Source: Cellvibrionales bacterium UBA2511
GTDB taxonomy: Bacteria > Pseudomonadota > Gammaproteobacteria > Pseudomonadales > Porticoccaceae
Direction of reading: 5' to 3'
DNA: 8,810 nt
NCBI GenBank assembly: GCA_002341315.1
Contig: DDNV01000075.1
Coordinates: forward strand, 20,031-28,840
The position numbers and the translations under genes were made by a program. How positions within the stretch are numbered: the stretch's first letter is position 1; each line of letters starts with the position of its first letter. Positions 6,610 through 8,810 of this stretch are shown piece after piece. Below the pieces are notes generated by a model. It worked only from the letters and a program-made list of their open reading frames with translations, searched no databases and was not told where the DNA came from.

Positions 6610-8643
6610 TCAGTGAATCTCTTTCCAGTATTCCCTGTTCAGCAACCAAACCCAGATGAAGAGGAAGGCAAGAAAGAGCAAAACGTAGGTGCCGATTCTC
6701 TTGCGATCCTCGACCATTGGTTCTGCGGTGTAGGAAAGAAAGTTTACCAAGTCGTATGCCGCTTGGTCGTATTCCTCCGGAGACAGAGCTCCTTCCTGAA
6801 CGAGCGTATAACGCCCGCAATTGTCTTCAAGGATTTCCTCGCGGGTCAAGGGATCTCGCTTCACACCACCATTGGCAGCGACCACCGGTCCCGGCGCGCA
6901 CTCCTGAAGTCCCTGGAGATCGAGCAAGGCATGCGGCATACCCACATCCTTGAACACTTTGTTATTGACGCCCATCGGACGGTTCGGATCAGCGTAGAAA
7001 TGTCGCAGGTAAGTATACACCCATTCGGATGTACGGGCGCGGGTAATCATGGTGAGGTCTGGCGGCGGGGCACCAAACCACTGCTTACCTTTTTTCTTGG
7101 TCATGGCAATTTTCATAAGGTCTCCGATCTTCTGATCGGCAAACACCAGATTGTCCATCACCACACCAGCGGGCATTTTCAGGTCTGAGGCGACCCGGCC
7201 CCAACGTGAGTACTCAGCTGAGTGACAACCCATGCAGTAGTTGACAAACAGCTTGGCTCCTCGCTGCAAGGACACCTTGTCTGAGGGGTCGGCTTCGAAT
7301 TCATCACAGGGAATGGTGCCGCAATGATATTCCGACTCCGCACCGACCGCTTTCAGTGGCAACCAGGCCAGCAGGATAACTATCAACAACCCACCCATGG
7401 ACTTCCAGAAACCAAAGCCACCATCGGTAGTCACCCGCTTCGGCTCTGGCTGGGTTTTCTCCATTCGGGTCCAGATCGGCATTGCGAGGAAGAACAGGAA
7501 GTACAGGACAGTACAAACCTGCGCCAAAAAGGTACGAGCCGGTGTCGGAGCCTTGACACCCAGTACGCCCAGAATAATGAAAGAGGCGGCGAACACCAGG
7601 ACGGCATACCGACTGAACAGGCCTTTATACCGGATTGATTTGACCGGACTGCGGTCAAGCCAGGGCAGCACAAACATAATGGCGATTGCTGCTGCCATGA
7701 CCATGAAGCCGGCAAACTTGTCGGGCACCGCTCGCAACATGGAGTAAAACGGCGTGAAGTACCAGACTGGCGCAATGTGTGCGGGCGTCTTCAGGGGATC
7801 TGCAATCTCAAAATTGGCATGTTCAAGAAAGTATCCACCCATTTCCGGTACAAAGAACAAGATAAAGCAGAACACAAAGAGGAATACGACAATCGGTACC
7901 AGATCGTGCACGGTATAGAATGGGTGGAAAGGAATACCGTCCACAGGCACACCGTTGGCATTCTTGTTTTTCTTGATTTCAACACCATCTGGGTTGTTCG
8001 ACCCGACTTCGTGTAGCGCCAGAATATGCAACACCACCAACGCCAGCAGAATAATCGGCAGCGCAACCACATGCAGTGACATGAAACGATTCAGCGTAAT
8101 ACCGGAAATCAGGTAATCACCACGAACCCACTGCACGATGTCTTCACCAACCACGGGTATCGCACCAAACAGCGAGATAATCACCTGGGCTCCCCAGTAG
8201 GACATCTGCCCCCAGGGCAGCACATAACCGAGGAAGGCTTCCGCCATCAGAGCTACGTAAATCGTCATACCAAAAATCCAGACCAGTTCCCGAGGTGGCT
8301 TGTAGGAACCGTAGAGCAGGCCGCGGAACATGTGCAGATATACAACAACGAAAAATGCCGATGCCCCGGTGGAGTGCATGTAGCGGATAATCCAACCGTA
8401 GTCCACATCACGCATGATGTACTCTACTGAAGCAAATGCAGTTTCAGCGGAGCCCTGATAGCTCATCAGCAACCAGATACCGGAAACCAGCTGAATGACC
8501 AATACCACCAGTGAGAGAACACCAAAGTAGTACCAGAAGTTAAAGTTTTTCGGAGCGTAATACTCACCCATGTGGGTATTCCACGCACGCACGATCGGCA
8601 GGCGCGCATCTACCCAGTCACGTAAAGACACCAACGCTTTCAT
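6610..8643 (-). CDS. petBC: Fused ubiquinol-cytochrome c reductase cytochrome b / cytochrome c1 polyprotein (FbcH-like)
   Basis: One uninterrupted 677-residue frame holds two bc1-complex subunits. Residues 1-405 are cytochrome b: eight predicted membrane helices, heme-ligand pairs H90/H104 and H191/H206, and the Qo motif PVWY (292-295). Residues 414-435 form a signal-peptide-like segment (K414, hydrophobic core, VGA before E436). Residues 436-677 are cytochrome c1: heme-binding CMGCH (470-474), probable axial Met569 in VGMP, and a C-terminal anchor helix (about 651-668) ending REYWKEIH. The complex oxidises ubiquinol, reduces a c-type cytochrome and moves protons. Fused b/c1 is known from Bradyrhizobium FbcH, which is cut after synthesis; cleavage after A435 here is inferred. 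AGGAGG (8656-8651) precedes the ATG by seven bases. The start overlaps the petA stop by one base (TAATG). In Pseudomonas the two subunits are separate genes, as I recall. Confidence 0.93.
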   Translation of the reverse strand: MKALVSLRDWVDARLPIVRAWNTHMGEYYAPKNFNFWYYFGVLSLVVLVIQLVSGIWLLMSYQGSAETAFASVEYIMRDVDYGWIIRYMHSTGASAFFVVVYLHMFRGLLYGSYKPPRELVWIFGMTIYVALMAEAFLGYVLPWGQMSYWGAQVIISLFGAIPVVGEDIVQWVRGDYLISGITLNRFMSLHVVALPIILLALVVLHILALHEVGSNNPDGVEIKKNKNANGVPVDGIPFHPFYTVHDLVPIVVFLFVFCFILFFVPEMGGYFLEHANFEIADPLKTPAHIAPVWYFTPFYSMLRAVPDKFAGFMVMAAAIAIMFVLPWLDRSPVKSIRYKGLFSRYAVLVFAASFIILGVLGVKAPTPARTFLAQVCTVLYFLFFLAMPIWTRMEKTQPEPKRVTTDGGFGFWKSMGGLLIVILLAWLPLKAVGAESEYHCGTIPCDEFEADPSDKVSLQRGAKLFVNYCMGCHSAEYSRWGRVASDLKMPAGVVMDNLVFADQKIGDLMKIAMTKKKGKQWFGAPPPDLTMITRARTSEWVYTYLRHFYADPNRPMGVNNKVFKDVGMPHALLDLQGLQECAPGPVVAANGGVKRDPLTREEILEDNCGRYTLVQEGALSPEEYDQAAYDLVNFLSYTAEPMVEDRKRIGTYVLLFLAFLFIWVWLLNREYWKEIH
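7339..7404 (-). other. Internal signal peptide and predicted signal peptidase site of the cytochrome c1 half
   Basis: Encodes residues 414-435 of the fused protein: Lys, a hydrophobic stretch (GGLLIVILLAWLPL) and a VGA end that satisfies the -3/-1 rule. Cytochrome b should end on the cytoplasmic side after its eighth helix, so this segment would carry the c1 domain to the periplasm for heme attachment. An in-frame ATG (7398-7396) with a poorly spaced GGA could be a relic of the separate petC start. Confidence 0.7.
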
Positions 8644-8810
8644 TAGCCTGCCTCCTGATCTGCACCAATGACAACCACACCATCACTCTCGTAGGAATAC
8701 GGAGGGACTACCAGATTTGTCGGTGCGGGGACCCCTTTGTAAACCCGACCGGCGAGGTCAAATTTAGAGCCATGGCAGGGACAGAAAAAGCCCCCCAGCC
8801 ACTCGTCGCC
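8643..8810 (-). CDS. petA: Ubiquinol-cytochrome c reductase Rieske iron-sulfur subunit, C-terminal 55 residues only
   Basis: The frame is open at the right window edge and ends in TAA (8645-8643). The visible part begins [18 protein letters not shown]: this is the second cluster-binding box of the Rieske fold (C-P-C-H-G-S), whose first Cys and His bind the 2Fe-2S cluster. It continues with [19 protein letters not shown], the typical proline-rich end of bc1-type Rieske proteins. The first cluster box and the N-terminal membrane anchor lie outside the window. The subunit passes electrons from ubiquinol at the Qo site to cytochrome c1. Its stop codon shares a base with the petBC start, so the two are one operon and probably translationally coupled. 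Confidence 0.95.
   Translation of the reverse strand, partial: GDEWLGGFFCPCHGSKFDLAGRVYKGVPAPTNLVVPPYSYESDGVVVIGADQEAG
8651..8656 (-). promoter_or_regulatory. Ribosome binding site AGGAGG for petBC, inside the petA end
   Basis: AGGAGG on the minus strand ends seven bases before the petBC ATG. It is the strongest ribosome binding site in the window and lies in the last codons of petA, consistent with coupled, high-level translation. Confidence 0.85.

Noticed and set aside
7339..7440. The b/c1 fusion as a sequencing artefact
   Set aside because: The junction has a sensible cytochrome b tail (RMEKTQPEPKRVTT), then a signal peptide in the same frame, with no homopolymer error point visible. The fusion type is known elsewhere. 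Kept as real, though a read check would settle it.
7304..7775. Minus-strand frames of 70 and 114 codons in another frame of the cytochrome gene
   Set aside because: They are out-of-frame shadows of the fused gene, with Ser/Arg/Cys-rich products and no ribosome binding sites.
1..8810. tRNA or rRNA genes, CRISPR arrays, insertion sequences, phage or defence genes, long direct repeats
   Set aside because: None seen on either strand; the window is almost fully occupied by housekeeping genes and has no gene-free stretch longer than about 100 bases.

Overview
The window is a compact, gene-dense piece of a gammaproteobacterial chromosome. Nearly every gene is a recognisable housekeeping gene. Protein features (LpoA, DiaA and DolP together, an SspA/SspB pair, a gamma/beta-type cytochrome b with a PVWY Qo motif) fit a non-enteric gammaproteobacterium with aerobic respiration. 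I cannot name the genus. From memory, the gene order resembles the Pseudomonas-type locus in which the rsmI-lpoA-yraN-diaA-dolP block lies next to sspB-sspA-petCBA. I see no mobile elements, tRNA or rRNA genes, CRISPR arrays or phage genes.

Left half (1-4123): a truncated rsmI on the minus strand diverges, with only 5 bp between start codons, from a plus-strand series. That series is lpoA (outer-membrane lipoprotein activator of PBP1A), yraN (UPF0102 nuclease-fold protein), diaA (DnaA-binding SIS protein) and dolP (two-BON-domain outer-membrane lipoprotein). diaA and dolP overlap by one base. A strong GC-rich hairpin flanked by A and T runs (4137-4174) lies between the convergent dolP and thiolase genes and can serve as terminator for both.

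Right half (4190-8810, all minus strand, read right to left): the end of petA (Rieske protein), a single frame encoding cytochrome b fused to cytochrome c1, then sspA, sspB and a thiolase. petA and the cytochrome gene overlap by one base. sspB and the thiolase are 10 bp apart, with the thiolase ribosome binding site touching the sspB stop. The order suggests one long transcription unit (petA-petBC-sspA-sspB-thiolase), perhaps with internal attenuation at two hairpins.

Functionally the window joins respiration (bc1 complex), stress and proteolysis control (SspA with RNA polymerase, SspB with ClpXP), acetyl-CoA/acetoacetyl-CoA metabolism, envelope maintenance (LpoA, DolP), replication initiation timing (DiaA) and ribosome modification (RsmI). 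I did not find a new multi-gene system. The most notable points are the cytochrome b/c1 fusion with an internal signal peptide and the thiolase placed at the end of the ssp operon.
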